34,612 nucleotides of DNA, from assembly GCA_025351455.1 (NCBI GenBank), contig JANXVW010000036.1, positions 1 to 34,612 of the forward strand. Direction: 5' to 3'. This stretch comes from Betaproteobacteria bacterium. GTDB lineage: Bacteria; Pseudomonadota; Gammaproteobacteria; Burkholderiales; JACQAP01. Both the position numbers and the translations under genes were made by a program. Shown here piece by piece: positions 24,982 to 34,596 of the stretch; the first letter of the stretch is position 1; each line of letters starts with the position of its first letter. Under the pieces are notes generated by a model. That model did not search any database, had not been told where the DNA came from, and worked only from the letters and a program-made list of their open reading frames with translations.

Positions 24982-27506
24982 TGCACGATTCGGCCGCGGC
25001 GTGCCGGCGCTATCTCGCGCGACTGCCGTTCGTATCCGGCGGGAAGCAAAAATTCCTGCAGGGAGCGGGCGCCGAATCCGCCGATGCCCATGCCGCCATG
25101 GCTGAAGTCCATGGCACGCTGTCCGATCGCGTGGTCGATCCGCGCGACCCCGCCGAGGCCTCGTACGAACACCGCCTCGAAATCGCGGTCGGCGCCGGCT
25201 ATGCGCCGCAGGCACGGCAGGCGATGGCGCGCGATGCCCAGGGCAGGATGCGGCTCAATACCGGGCCCGCGCTCAATCGAACGTCGATGATTCCGCGGCG
25301 CTGGCCGCCGAAATTCTGGCAGGTCAAATCCTGGTGGCGCAGGCCGGCTCGGGACCGGCGCGCCGATTCACCGGATCCGCAGGGACGCTGGCATCGCGTG
25401 GGCAGCGTGCGCCGCGCCGTGCTGGGGTGGCTCGTACTCGCGCAGACCGTTTTCGCCACGGACTTCATGACTGCCGTGTTGCCGTATCACGGCACGCAGC
25501 CGCTGGAAATCGCCATCCTGGTGATGTTCGCCATCCTCTTCTGCTGGGTGTCCGCGGGTTTCTGGACCGCGGTGATGGGTTTTATCGTGCAGATCACGGG
25601 CGGCGACCGCTACGCGATTTCGCGCACGGCGGCGGGCAATGCGCCGATCGAAGCAAAGGCGCGCACCGCGATCGTCATGCCGATCTGCAACGAAAACGTC
25701 GCGCGCGTGTTCGCCGGCTTGCGCGCCACTTTCGAATCGCTGGCCGCCACCGGTGACCTGCAACACTTTGACTTTTTCGTCCTGAGCGACAGCAACGACG
25801 CCGACAATCGCGTCGCCGAACGCCAGGCATGGCTGGCGTTGTGCCGCGCGGTAGGCGGTTTCGGCCGCGTGTTCTACCGCTGGCGCCAGCACAGGATCAA
25901 GCGCAAGAGCGGCAACGTCGCCGACTTCTGCCGCCGTTGGGGCGCGGACTATCGCTACATGGTGGTGATGGACGCCGACAGTGTGATGAGCGGAGATTGC
26001 CTGGCGACGCTGGTGCGCCTGATGGAAGCCAATCCCGGCGCGGGCATCATCCAGACTGCGCCGCGCGCGGCGGGGCGCGACACGCTCTATGCCCGCATGC
26101 AGCAATTCGCCACGCGTGTTTACGGACCGCTGTTCACGGCCGGGCTGCATTACTGGCAACTCGGGGAATCGCACTACTGGGGGCACAACGCGATCATTCG
26201 TGTCGCGCCCTTCATCAAGCACTGCGCGCTCGGACGGCTGCCCGGGCGGGGCTCGCTCTCCGGTGAAATCCTGTCGCATGATTTCGTCGAAGCAGCACTC
26301 ATGCGCCGCGCGGGGTGGGCGGTCTGGCTGGCCTACGACCTGGAAGGCAGCTACGAGGAAATGCCGCCGAACCTGGTCGATGAACTTAAACGCGATCGGC
26401 GCTGGTGCCACGGCAACTTGATCAACTTCCGCCTGTTCCTGGCCGAGGGCCTGCATCCCGCGCATCGCGCAGTATTCGTCACCGGCGTCATGGCCTACTG
26501 CTCGGCGCTGCTGTGGTTCGTGTTCCTGCTGCTGTCCACGGCGGCGCTGGCCGTGCATACGCTGGTCGAGCCGCAATATTTCATCAGCCCGAACCAATTA
26601 TTCCCGATCTGGCCGGAATGGCATGTCGAGCGCGCGCTCATGCTTTGGTCCTTTACCGCCATCGTGTTGTTCCTGCCGAAAGTCCTCAGCGTGATCCTGA
26701 TCTGGGTCGAGGGCGCAAACGCGTTCGGCGGGAAGATGCGCCTGACGCTGAGCACGCTCCTGGAAGCGTTGAGTTCCATGCTGCTTGCGCCGGTGCGCAT
26801 GTTGTTCCATACGGGGTTCGTGGTGACCGCGCTGGCGGGATTGCGCGCGCAATGGAAATCGCCGCCGCGCGAAGATGCGCAGACGACCTGGGCGGAGGCC
26901 TTGCAGCGCCATGGTTTCCACACGCTGATCGGCGTGGTCTGGGCCGTGGGCGTGTTCTGGTTGAATCCTTCTTTCCTGTGGTGGCTGTTGCCGGTCGTCG
27001 GCGCGCTGATGCTGTCGATCCCGATGTCCGTCTATTCGAGCCGCATCTCGCTTGGGCGCTGGCTGCGCCGCGCCGGGCTGTTCGTGATTCCGGAAGAGGC
27101 GAGCCCGCCCGCGGAACTGCGCCGCTTGCAGACACACCTGCAGCACGCGGCGCCGTTGCCGGGATTCGTCGAAGCGGTGGTCGATCCGCTCGTGCACGCA
27201 CTGGCCTGCGCATCCGCCAACATGCGCCGCTCGCAACCAGCGGGCGTGCGCGAGTCCAGGCAAAAGCTCATCGATGACGCCGTGGCCCACGGGCCCGATG
27301 TATTGAGCAATGCGCAAAAGGCGGCCCTGCTTGGCGATCCATTGGCCTTGTCACGCCTGCATTTCCAGGTTTGGGCCTCGCCCCAGGCGAACGCTGCCTG
27401 GTTCCGGGATGTGCCGGCGGTAGTCGCCGTACCCTCCGCTGAGCCGCCAGCCGCGCAGACTGCGGCGCTTGCGCCGGAGAGGCTCGCTGCGGGGGCGGCC
27501 GGGTAA
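24981..27506 (+). CDS. opgH: Glucan glucosyltransferase OpgH (MdoH)
   Basis: This 841-residue inner-membrane GT2 enzyme uses UDP-glucose to polymerise linear glucan (mostly beta-1,2 in Escherichia coli) and export it to the periplasm. Membrane segments near 150-205 flank the N-terminal part. The catalytic domain contains [14 protein letters not shown] (D331, D333, within [11 protein letters not shown]), [15 protein letters not shown] and the RDRRWCHGN motif near 471, which corresponds to QxxRW. Several helices follow from about residue 490 to 690. The start is the ATG overlapping the opgG stop; the same frame stays open far upstream but that part is antisense-like noise inside opgG. Length fits the family (847 in Escherichia coli). 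Confidence 0.97.
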   Translation: MHDSAAACRRYLARLPFVSGGKQKFLQGAGAESADAHAAMAEVHGTLSDRVVDPRDPAEASYEHRLEIAVGAGYAPQARQAMARDAQGRMRLNTGPALNRTSMIPRRWPPKFWQVKSWWRRPARDRRADSPDPQGRWHRVGSVRRAVLGWLVLAQTVFATDFMTAVLPYHGTQPLEIAILVMFAILFCWVSAGFWTAVMGFIVQITGGDRYAISRTAAGNAPIEAKARTAIVMPICNENVARVFAGLRATFESLAATGDLQHFDFFVLSDSNDADNRVAERQAWLALCRAVGGFGRVFYRWRQHRIKRKSGNVADFCRRWGADYRYMVVMDADSVMSGDCLATLVRLMEANPGAGIIQTAPRAAGRDTLYARMQQFATRVYGPLFTAGLHYWQLGESHYWGHNAIIRVAPFIKHCALGRLPGRGSLSGEILSHDFVEAALMRRAGWAVWLAYDLEGSYEEMPPNLVDELKRDRRWCHGNLINFRLFLAEGLHPAHRAVFVTGVMAYCSALLWFVFLLLSTAALAVHTLVEPQYFISPNQLFPIWPEWHVERALMLWSFTAIVLFLPKVLSVILIWVEGANAFGGKMRLTLSTLLEALSSMLLAPVRMLFHTGFVVTALAGLRAQWKSPPREDAQTTWAEALQRHGFHTLIGVVWAVGVFWLNPSFLWWLLPVVGALMLSIPMSVYSSRISLGRWLRRAGLFVIPEEASPPAELRRLQTHLQHAAPLPGFVEAVVDPLVHALACASANMRRSQPAGVRESRQKLIDDAVAHGPDVLSNAQKAALLGDPLALSRLHFQVWASPQANAAWFRDVPAVVAVPSAEPPAAQTAALAPERLAAGAAG

Positions 27507-27510
27507 AAAG

Positions 27511-27630
27511 CCGTGACTGTCGTGACTACGTGACTATCGTGACTGCCGTAAATGCTCTGGAGGCTCTAGACCCCGACAGTCACGATAGTCACGACAGTCA
27601 CGGCAGTCACGGTATTTAGTCAGTCACGGC
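27511..27630. repeat. GTGACT-type intergenic repeat, inverted pair
   Basis: The left arm (27511-27549) is a run of 8-9-base units: GTGACTGTC, GTGACTAC, GTGACTATC, GTGACTGCC. The right arm (27573-27612, plus a further unit to 27630) is the complementary series GACAGTCAC, GATAGTCAC, GACAGTCAC, GGCAGTCAC. The arms can pair into a long hairpin with a loop of about 23 bases, between opgH and uup. Confidence 0.88.
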
Positions 27631-27691
27631 ATCTCGGTTATCATGCCGCCTCTTTCCCGGCTCCGTTCCGCGTTCGGAACACCTCCGCTTC

Positions 27692-29605
27692 ATGCCCCTC
27701 GCCACTTTCGAAAATGTTTCGCTCGCCTACGGGCATGTGCCGTTGCTGGATCACGTCGACCTGGTGGTGGAGCCGGGGAGCCGCATCGGGCTGATCGGGC
27801 GCAATGGGGCGGGCAAGTCGAGCATGCTCAGGCTGCTCGCCGGGGTGGCGGTGCCGGATGACGGTCGGATCTGGCGGCAACCGGGTTTGCGCATCGCCTA
27901 CGTGGTGCAGGAGCCCGAACTCGATCCCGCGCATACGGTGTTCGAAGCCACGGTCGCGGGACTCGGCAACCTTTCCCGCATCCTCGCCGACTATCATGCG
28001 GCTGCGCACGCGCCGGAACTCGCTGCGGGAGACGAGAAGGCGATGGAGCGCATGCAGACCGCGCAGGAACTGCTCGAGCAGAACAACGGCTGGCAGATCG
28101 AGCACCGCGTCGAATCCGTGCTGTCGCGCCTGGGCCTGGAGCAGGACGCGCGCATCGATACGTTGTCCGGCGGTTTGCGCAAACGCGTGGCCCTGGCGCG
28201 CGCGCTGGCGGGCGATCCGCAGTTGCTGATACTCGACGAGCCGACCAACCACCTCGATGTGGAGTCGATCGTCTGGCTGGAAAACATGGTGGCCGATTTT
28301 CCCGGCGCGGTGTTTGTCGTGACCCATGATCGCGCATTCCTCGACCGCGCCGTCACCGCCATTGCCGAACTCGATCGCGGCAGACTGGGTCTTTATCCCG
28401 GAAGCTTCGCCGCGTACGAACAGCGCAAGGCCGAGCAGCTCGCGGTGGAAGCGGTGAACAACCAGAAGTTCGACAAGCTGCTGGCGCAGGAAGAGGTGTG
28501 GATCCGCAAGGGCATCGAGGCGCGGCGCACGCGCAACGAAGGCCGCGTGCGCCGGCTCGAAAGCCTGCGCCTGGAACGCTCGGCGCGGCGCGAGCGACTC
28601 GGCCAGGTTTCCATTTCGGTGACGGAGGGCGAGCGCTCGGGGCAACTCGTCGCGGAACTCGAGCACGTCGATAAGCGCCTGGGCGAGCGCCAGATCGTCA
28701 AGGATTTTTCCTGCCGCATCCTGCGCGGCGACAAGATCGGCCTGATCGGTCCGAACGGCGCCGGCAAGTCCACGCTGATCAAACTCATCCTCGGCGAGAT
28801 GCAGCCCGATGCGGGCAAGGTGCGCCGCGGCACCAAACTGGCGGTGGCCTACTACGACCAGTTCCGTGTGCAGCTCGATGAAGAGAGCACGGTTGCGCAG
28901 ACCATTGCGCCCGGTTCCGATTTTGTCGAAATCGACGGCGCGCGCAAGCACATCATGACCTACCTCGCCGATTTCCTGTTTCCACCGGAACGCGCGCGCG
29001 CGCCGGTGAAAGCGCTGTCCGGCGGCGAGCGCAATCGCCTGCTGCTGGCAAGATTGTTCAGCCAGACGGCGAACATGCTCGTACTCGACGAGCCGACCAA
29101 CGACCTCGACATCGATACGCTGGAACTGCTCGAAACGCTGCTGCAGGATTACCCCGGCACCGTGCTGCTGGTCAGCCATGACCGCGCTTTTCTCGACAAT
29201 GTCGTCACCGACACCATCGCCCCGGAAGGCGGCGGCCGCTGGGTGCGCAATCCGGGAGGCTATTCCGACTGGAAACGCCTGACTGAGGAACGCGCGCAGG
29301 CTGCGCGCCAACCCGAAGCGGGCGCGAAGCCGACGCCATCGCGCGAACGCGCCACACCGCAGCGCTCGCGCAAGCTCGGCTTCAACCAGGCGCGGGAACT
29401 CGAAACCATGCCCGCGCGCATCAAGGCGCTCGAAGCCGAGCAGGCGCAGATCACGGCTCGCCTTGCCGATCCATCGCTCTACAGCAAACCGGCCGCCGAG
29501 ATGACCCAGTTGCAGAAACGCTTCGCCGCCATCGACGAAGAACTCATCGCCTGCCTGAAACGCTGGGAAGAACTCGAAGCCATGCGCGACCAGGCTGGTG
29601 CTTGA
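27692..29605 (+). CDS. uup: ABC-F ATPase Uup
   Basis: The 637-residue soluble protein has two ABC ATPase domains and no membrane segments. Domain 1 has Walker A GRNGAGKS (36-43), signature LSGGLRKR and Walker B LLILDEPTNHLD. Domain 2 has GPNGAGKST, LSGGERNR and MLVLDEPTNDLD. The linker between them is Arg- and Glu-rich, as in ABC-F proteins. The C-terminal 80 residues (FNQARELETMPARIKALEAE and onward) form the coiled-coil domain typical of Uup, which binds DNA and ribosomes. Known roles are in transposon excision and ribosome-linked functions. It is likely monocistronic, flanked by repeats on both sides. Confidence 0.95.
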   Translation: MPLATFENVSLAYGHVPLLDHVDLVVEPGSRIGLIGRNGAGKSSMLRLLAGVAVPDDGRIWRQPGLRIAYVVQEPELDPAHTVFEATVAGLGNLSRILADYHAAAHAPELAAGDEKAMERMQTAQELLEQNNGWQIEHRVESVLSRLGLEQDARIDTLSGGLRKRVALARALAGDPQLLILDEPTNHLDVESIVWLENMVADFPGAVFVVTHDRAFLDRAVTAIAELDRGRLGLYPGSFAAYEQRKAEQLAVEAVNNQKFDKLLAQEEVWIRKGIEARRTRNEGRVRRLESLRLERSARRERLGQVSISVTEGERSGQLVAELEHVDKRLGERQIVKDFSCRILRGDKIGLIGPNGAGKSTLIKLILGEMQPDAGKVRRGTKLAVAYYDQFRVQLDEESTVAQTIAPGSDFVEIDGARKHIMTYLADFLFPPERARAPVKALSGGERNRLLLARLFSQTANMLVLDEPTNDLDIDTLELLETLLQDYPGTVLLVSHDRAFLDNVVTDTIAPEGGGRWVRNPGGYSDWKRLTEERAQAARQPEAGAKPTPSRERATPQRSRKLGFNQARELETMPARIKALEAEQAQITARLADPSLYSKPAAEMTQLQKRFAAIDEELIACLKRWEELEAMRDQAGA

Positions 29606-29635
29606 GCTGCACCACGCAAGCAGCTAAAACCAACT

Positions 29636-29670
29636 TTTCACCGCAAAGGCGCAAAGGAACGCAAAGGAAA
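29636..29670 (+). repeat. CACCGCAAAG-type repeat, left copy
   Basis: TTTTCACCGCAAAGGCGCAA is followed by AGGAACGCAAAGG. It is the same family and orientation as the copy at 13592, with an inverted partner at 29761-29796. Confidence 0.82.
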
Positions 29671-29760
29671 GCGAAGTAGAAAGGCATCGGATGTTAAAAA
29701 CTTTGGCGCCGCGGATCGATTGACCACCGTGCTTGCACTTCACGTCGAAATGCCCTTGCC

Positions 29761-29796
29761 CTCCTTTGCGTTCCTCCGCGGCTTTGCGGTGAGAAC
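29761..29796 (-). repeat. CACCGCAAAG-type repeat, right inverted copy
   Basis: The plus strand reads CTCCTTTGCGTTCCTCCGCG then GCTTTGCGGTGAGAAC, the reverse complement of the left copy with a few changes. The spacing between the copies (about 90 bases) is comparable to the pair at 13592/13753. Confidence 0.82.
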
Positions 29797-29900
29797 GAAC
29801 TCGCTCTATTCATTAGTTGTGAGAATGAACACGCTCTATTTGACGCTCGCGGCCCGCTGTGGCCTGATACTTACGTGCTAATCGGATTCCCTGTTCCGTG

Positions 29901-30959
29901 ATGACTACCAGGTCCAACCGCATCGACCGGATTCTCGGCTACGGCACGCTGGCAGCGCTTGTGCTGGGCTGCCTGGTGGTGTTGTTGCCCTTCGTCACGG
30001 GATTGCTGATGGCGGTGATCCTGACGTATTCGACCTGGCCCCTGTATGCGCATCTGAGAAACGCCGTCGGGGGGCGGAGCAATATCGCGGCGGGATTGAT
30101 GATGCTGGCGGCGTGCGTGATCCTGATCGCGCCGTTCGTTTTTGTCGCAGTGAGCCTTGCCGACAGCGTGTCGGAACTCGTCAACGCGATGCGCAAGGCA
30201 TTCGAGAACGGACCGCCCGCCCTGCCGGAATGGCTGGGCAACCTGCCGTTCGTCGGCAAGACGCTCGCCAACTATTGGCAGACCCTGTCGCACGACAGCG
30301 GCCGGCTCCTGGAGGACCTGAAAGGATTGATTTCTCCCGCCAGGTCCTTGCTTGTTAGTGGCGGGGCGATCCTGTTTTCCGGGCTGCTTCAGCTTGGATT
30401 GGCGGTGCTGGTGGCCTTCTTCCTGTATCGCGATGGCGGGGCGGCTGCGGCAAAGATCACGCGCATTACGAGCCGCATTGGCGGGGAGCGCGGCCGCCAT
30501 CTGCTGAACGTCGCGGGCAGCACGGTTGTCAGCGTCGTCTACGGCATTCTCGGCACGGCGCTTGCGCAAGGCGTCGTGGCGGGCATCGGCTTCCTCATCG
30601 CGGGCGTACCGGGCGCGGCGTTGCTCGGCTTTGCGACTTTTTTCCTCTCGGTGGTGCCGGTCGGCCCGCCGCTGATCTGGATTCCCGCTGCCATCTGGTT
30701 GTACTTTCAAGGTTCCACCGGATGGGCCATCTTCATGTTCCTGTGGGGATTGCTGGTCGTGAGCATGGTCGACAACGTGCTCAAGCCGATGATCATCAGC
30801 CACGGCAGCAACCTGCCTTTCATGCTGGTCCTGCTCGGCGTCCTCGGCGGCGCCGCCGCCTTCGGTTTCGTCGGCATCTTCCTCGGCCCGACCCTGCTGG
30901 CGGTGGGATATCGCATGGTGAACGAGTGGGTGGACGGGGAGATCGCGGAAAAGCCGTGA
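29901..30959 (+). CDS. AI-2E family (UPF0118) membrane transporter
   Basis: The 352-residue protein has about seven or eight membrane helices in the arrangement of the AI-2E exporter family (PerM, YdiK). An N-terminal pair (TLAALVLGCLVVLLPFVTGL) and a helix near 65-90 precede a polar cytoplasmic or periplasmic segment (95-150). The C-terminal half contains FFLYRDGG, the family motif VPVGPPLIWIPAAIWL, and ending FGFVGIFLGPTLLAVGYRM. Few members have a known substrate; some export autoinducer-2 or ions. The ATG at 29901 directly follows a GTG that could also serve as start. The end is followed by a half copy of the GTGACT repeat. Confidence 0.9.
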   Translation: MTTRSNRIDRILGYGTLAALVLGCLVVLLPFVTGLLMAVILTYSTWPLYAHLRNAVGGRSNIAAGLMMLAACVILIAPFVFVAVSLADSVSELVNAMRKAFENGPPALPEWLGNLPFVGKTLANYWQTLSHDSGRLLEDLKGLISPARSLLVSGGAILFSGLLQLGLAVLVAFFLYRDGGAAAAKITRITSRIGGERGRHLLNVAGSTVVSVVYGILGTALAQGVVAGIGFLIAGVPGAALLGFATFFLSVVPVGPPLIWIPAAIWLYFQGSTGWAIFMFLWGLLVVSMVDNVLKPMIISHGSNLPFMLVLLGVLGGAAAFGFVGIFLGPTLLAVGYRMVNEWVDGEIAEKP

Positions 30960-30996
30960 CGGGAGATTCCGGAAAAGGCCTGAAGCATCTTTAAAT

Positions 30997-31026
30997 CGAT
31001 AGTCACGACAGTCACGTAGTCACGGC
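30997..31026. repeat. GTGACT-type repeat, single arm
   Basis: CGATAGTCACGACAGTCACG is followed by TAGTCACGGCC, equivalent to the right arm of the element at 27511. No left arm is present, but the permease stop codon about 40 bases upstream reads GCCGTGACGG and could be a remnant. Confidence 0.75.
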
Positions 31027-31148
31027 CCTTAAAAAGTCTTTCGGCCTCGTTAGTTATGCTGTACCATGCGCCCTCAATTCAGATACGGCATTCGCCGGCA
31101 CTGAGGTAACGGCGGCGCCGTCGTGGCGCGCGCAGGAGTCGAAAGTCA

Positions 31149-32618
31149 ATGTCGTTTTCCGATCTGGGGCTCGCCCCGGAGTTGTTACGTGCAATCGCCG
31201 ATCAGGGTTACACCGAACCCACGCCCGTCCAGGCCAAGGCGATCCCCCCAATTCTTGCAGGCCAGGATGTCATGGCCGCAGCGCAGACCGGCACGGGCAA
31301 GACCGCCGGCTTCACGCTGCCGATGCTGCATCGGCTGAAGGAATTCGCCAGCACCAGCGTGTCGCCGGCGCGCCATCCGGTGCGCGCGCTGATCCTGACG
31401 CCCACGCGTGAACTCGCCGCGCAGGTGCAGGACAGCGTCAAGACCTATAGCAAATACATCGCGCTGCGTTCCGCGGTCATCTATGGCGGCGTGCACATCG
31501 ATCCGCAGATCGCCGAATTGCGTGCCGGCGTCGAAATCCTGGTCGCCACCCCCGGACGCCTGCTCGATCACCTCGGCCAGAAAACGGTCAACCTTTCACA
31601 GGTGCAGTTCCTTGTGCTCGACGAGGCGGACCGCATGCTCGACATGGGTTTCCTGCCGGACATCAAGCGCATCCTCGCCACCCTGCCGGCCAAGCGCCAG
31701 AGCCTGCTGTTTTCCGCAACTTATTCCGACGAGATCCGCGGGCTGGCGAAACAACTCTTGACCAATCCGGTCAGCGTCGAAGTCGCGCGCCGCAACTCGG
31801 CTACCGAGACGGTCACCCACCTGGTTTACAAGGTGGAATCCGTCGCCAAGCGCGACCTGTTGACACACCTGATCAAGTCGCGCGACATGCGCCAGGCGCT
31901 GGTGTTCTGCAATACCAAGATCGGCGCGAACCGCCTGGCTTATAAACTGGACAAGGACGGTGTGGGCGCCGCCGCAATTCACAGCGACCGCACGCAAGGC
32001 GAACGCATGCTGGCGCTGGCCGATTTCAAGGAAGGCAAGACCAAGGTGCTGGTGGCGACGGATATCGCCGCACGTGGCCTCGACATCGAGCAACTGCCCT
32101 TTGTCGTCAACTTCGACCTTCCCGGTTCGCCGGAAGATTACGTGCACCGCATCGGCCGCACCGGCCGCGCGGGCATGACCGGCGAAGCCATCTCGCTGGT
32201 GTCGGATGAAGAGGGCGATGATCTCGCGGCGATCGAAAAACTGCTGAACATCAAACTGCCGGTGCAGGAGCCGGGGCACTTCGACCGCGAGCGCGTCACC
32301 GCGCCGCGTGGCGGTTCGCGCCGGTCCGAAGCGCGTCCGCAACGTTCGGAAGGCCGTCCGGCGCGCACGGAAGGCCGTCCGGAGCCCACGGAAGGTCGTC
32401 CGCCCCGTCCGGAAGGGCGGCGTGACGAGCATCATCGTTCCTCCTACGCATCCCGCGCCCCCGCGCAGTCCTCCGACCCGCTGTTCTCCAGGCCTTACAT
32501 CCCGTCCGGCGAAGCATCGCAAGACGTCAAGCCGGCGGCATCGCCCACGCGTGGCCCAAAGAAACAGGTTGCCGCGCTGTTCCTGCCCAAAGCCCCTGCG
32601 GAAAAGCAGGACGCCTGA
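31149..32618 (+). CDS. rhlE: DEAD-box RNA helicase RhlE
   Basis: The 489-residue ATP-dependent RNA helicase carries the Q motif ([20 protein letters not shown] then PTPVQ), motif I AQTGTGKT (45-52), [15 protein letters not shown], motif II DEAD (158-161), SAT, and the second domain with [11 protein letters not shown] and [10 protein letters not shown]. After about residue 385 comes a basic, disordered tail with a seven-residue repeat of the form xEGRPxR (about 395-425), typical of RhlE-type RNA-binding tails. RhlE acts in ribosome assembly and RNA decay, often in the cold. The ATG follows AGGAG by about 10 bases. Confidence 0.95.
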   Translation: MSFSDLGLAPELLRAIADQGYTEPTPVQAKAIPPILAGQDVMAAAQTGTGKTAGFTLPMLHRLKEFASTSVSPARHPVRALILTPTRELAAQVQDSVKTYSKYIALRSAVIYGGVHIDPQIAELRAGVEILVATPGRLLDHLGQKTVNLSQVQFLVLDEADRMLDMGFLPDIKRILATLPAKRQSLLFSATYSDEIRGLAKQLLTNPVSVEVARRNSATETVTHLVYKVESVAKRDLLTHLIKSRDMRQALVFCNTKIGANRLAYKLDKDGVGAAAIHSDRTQGERMLALADFKEGKTKVLVATDIAARGLDIEQLPFVVNFDLPGSPEDYVHRIGRTGRAGMTGEAISLVSDEEGDDLAAIEKLLNIKLPVQEPGHFDRERVTAPRGGSRRSEARPQRSEGRPARTEGRPEPTEGRPPRPEGRRDEHHRSSYASRAPAQSSDPLFSRPYIPSGEASQDVKPAASPTRGPKKQVAALFLPKAPAEKQDA

Positions 32619-32629
32619 GGGGGCCGGCT

Positions 32630-33505
32630 TTGGCTGCAACGCCATCGTCTGCGTCGCAAGGCCGCCTGGCGGACACGATGTCGGAACGCCTGCAGCAGAT
32701 CGTGTCCGGACCCGACGAAGACATCAGCCTGGCCGAGGCCGCGCTGCTGATCGCGGGCCACGGCTATCCGGACCTGAACGTCGCCGCCTATCTCTCGCGC
32801 ATCGAAGAGCTTGCTTACATGCTCAGGCTGCGCATCGATGAAGACGACAGCATTCCCGAGCGCATCAGCGCGCTGAACCAGTTCCTCTTCGGCGAACTTG
32901 GATTCGCGGCCGCTTCCGACGACTACTACGATCCGCGCAACAGCTTCCTCAACGAAGTGCTCGAGCGCCGCACCGGCATTCCGATCACGCTGTCGGTGAT
33001 CTACATGGAGCTTGGCCGCAAAGTCGGCCTGCCGCTGCAGGGGGTGAGTTTCCCAGGGCATTTCCTGGTCAAATGCGTGGTGCCCGAAGGCGCAGTCGTG
33101 CTCGATCCGTACTCCGGCGGCATCTCGCTCGGATTGCCGGACCTGCAGAAACGCCTGCGCGAAGTGCAGGGCGGCGAAGTCTCCCGCGCCATCGTCGCCG
33201 AGCTGCTGGTCTCTGCGAGCAACAAGGAAATCATCGTGCGCCTGCTGCGCAACCTCAAAGCGATCTACCTGCGCGAGCACAAACTCGACAAGGCGCTGCC
33301 GATCATGAACTGGATCATCGCGACCCTGCCGGAACAGACCGCCGAACTGCGCGACCGCGGCATGATCTACCAGGAACTCGAGTGCCCGCGTGCGGCACTG
33401 ACCGATTTCGAAACCTACCTGCAGCTCTCGCCGGGCAGTGATGACGCAGGGGACATACGCACGCGGATTATTGAACTGCGCAAGGAAGTGGCGCGATTGA
33501 ATTGA
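32630..33505 (+). CDS. SirB1 family protein (transglutaminase-like fold plus TPR)
   Basis: The 291-residue protein contains the SirB1/transglutaminase-like core, with SFLNEVLERRTGIPITLSVI then YMELGRKVGLPLQGVSFPGH, where the His is conserved. A C-terminal helical TPR-like region (about 205-280, LDKALPIMNWIIATLPEQ) follows. Members are widespread and poorly characterised. The frame starts at TTG 32630, 6 bases after GAGGGGG and only 11 bases after the rhlE stop; an ATG at 32678 would remove 16 residues but has a weaker ribosome site. It is probably co-transcribed with rhlE. Confidence 0.88.
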   Translation: MAATPSSASQGRLADTMSERLQQIVSGPDEDISLAEAALLIAGHGYPDLNVAAYLSRIEELAYMLRLRIDEDDSIPERISALNQFLFGELGFAAASDDYYDPRNSFLNEVLERRTGIPITLSVIYMELGRKVGLPLQGVSFPGHFLVKCVVPEGAVVLDPYSGGISLGLPDLQKRLREVQGGEVSRAIVAELLVSASNKEIIVRLLRNLKAIYLREHKLDKALPIMNWIIATLPEQTAELRDRGMIYQELECPRAALTDFETYLQLSPGSDDAGDIRTRIIELRKEVARLN

Positions 33506-33511
33506 AGAAGG

Positions 33512-33670
33512 CCGTGACTATCGTGACTACCGTGACTGTCGTGACTGTCGCAAGAACCGTGACTATCGTGACTACGTGACTGTCGTGACTGCCGTAAAAG
33601 ACAGGAAAGCACTGCAGCCTTATGGCGCTTACGACAGTCACGCAGTCACGATAGTCACGACAGTCACGAT
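33512..33670. repeat. GTGACT-type intergenic repeat, long inverted pair
   Basis: The left arm (33512-33595) has about eight units such as GTGACTATC, GTGACTACC, GTGACTGTC, partly broken by CGCAAGAACC. The right arm (33631-33670) reads GACAGTCAC, GCAGTCAC, GATAGTCAC, GACAGTCAC. It is the largest of the elements in this window and lies between the SirB1 and EamA genes. Confidence 0.9.
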
Positions 33671-33688
33671 CCCACCCGACACGTTCCC

Positions 33689-34588
33689 ATGAAGTTCCTG
33701 CGCTCCCCATCCCCGTACCTGTTGCTGTCGCTAACGTCGTTGTTCTGGGCCGCGAACTGGGTCGTCGGGCGGGCGATGCGCAACGAGATGCCGCCGGTGG
33801 CGATGGGGTTCTGGCGCTGGACGATCGCGCTGCTGATCCTGCTGCCGTTCGCCGCGCCGGAGTTGCGGCGCAAGCGGGATGTCGTGCGCGCCAACTGGCT
33901 GACCCTGACGTTGCTCGGCGTTCGGGGTGCGATCGCCTTCAACACGCTGATCTATGTCGGGCTGCAGTACACGGCGGCGACGAATGGCGTGCTTTTCAAT
34001 TCGATTTCGCCGGTTCTGATCATCCTGTTGTCGTGGGTGATTTCGCGCGAACGCATCTCGAAGCTGCAGGCATGTGGCGTCGTGCTCTCGCTGTGCGGCG
34101 TGCTGGTGATCGTGGCGCGCGGCGATGGCGCCACGCTGGCCGCATTCCACTTCAACCGCGGCGATCTGTGGCTGATCACGGCCATGGTCCTGTGGGCCTT
34201 CTATACGATCGTGCTGCGCCGGCGGCCCCCCGAGCTTTCCGCGACGGGTTTCCTGACGGCGATGCTGCTGCTCAGCCTGCCGTTCCTGTTGCCGTTCTAC
34301 CTGTGGGAATTCAGCCAGCGCGGCGGCTTCGCATTGACGCCGGCGACGGTCGCGGCCCTCGCGTACTACGGCACCATCCCGTCGATCGTCGCCTATCTGT
34401 TCTGGAACCGCGGCGTCGCGCAAGTCGGTCCCAACAAGGCCGGCCTGTTCGTGCACCTGATGCCGCTGTTCGGCGCGATCCTGTCGGTGATTTTTCTCGG
34501 TGAACGGTTGTACGCGTATCACTACGCGGGAGCGGCGTTGATTTTTACGGGGATATGGATGACCACACGGCGGGGGCGAAATCCGTGA
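33689..34588 (+). CDS. EamA family (DMT superfamily) transporter
   Basis: The 299-residue protein has ten predicted membrane helices in two EamA repeats. The first begins LLLSLTSLFWAANWVVGRAM and includes NTLIYVGLQYTAATNGVLFN. The second includes LWLITAMVLWAFYTIVLRR and IPSIVAYLFWNRGVAQVGPN. Members export or import metabolites such as amino acids; the substrate cannot be read from sequence. The stop codon TGA is provided by a GTGACT repeat unit that starts at 34583. The ribosome site before the ATG is weak. Confidence 0.93.
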   Translation: MKFLRSPSPYLLLSLTSLFWAANWVVGRAMRNEMPPVAMGFWRWTIALLILLPFAAPELRRKRDVVRANWLTLTLLGVRGAIAFNTLIYVGLQYTAATNGVLFNSISPVLIILLSWVISRERISKLQACGVVLSLCGVLVIVARGDGATLAAFHFNRGDLWLITAMVLWAFYTIVLRRRPPELSATGFLTAMLLLSLPFLLPFYLWEFSQRGGFALTPATVAALAYYGTIPSIVAYLFWNRGVAQVGPNKAGLFVHLMPLFGAILSVIFLGERLYAYHYAGAALIFTGIWMTTRRGRNP

Positions 34589-34596
34589 CTGTCGTG
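34583..34596. repeat. GTGACT-type repeat at window end
   Basis: CCGTGACTGTCGTG matches the opening of the left arm at 27511. The EamA stop codon lies within it. The window ends 16 bases later, so the full element cannot be seen. Confidence 0.6.

Larger units (their letters stand above)
29606..29900. other. Repeat-filled intergenic region
   Basis: About 295 bases without a gene hold an inverted pair of CACCGCAAAG-type repeats (29636 and 29761) and a short direct repeat, GAGAACGAACTCGCTCTATT (29791) and GAGAATGAACACGCTCTATT (29821). I see no clear terminator for uup outside these elements and no strong promoter for the permease. Confidence 0.6.

Noticed and set aside
27511-33670. CRISPR array
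   Set aside because: The repeated units are only 8-9 bases, adjacent and inverted, with no spacers of regular length and no cas genes.
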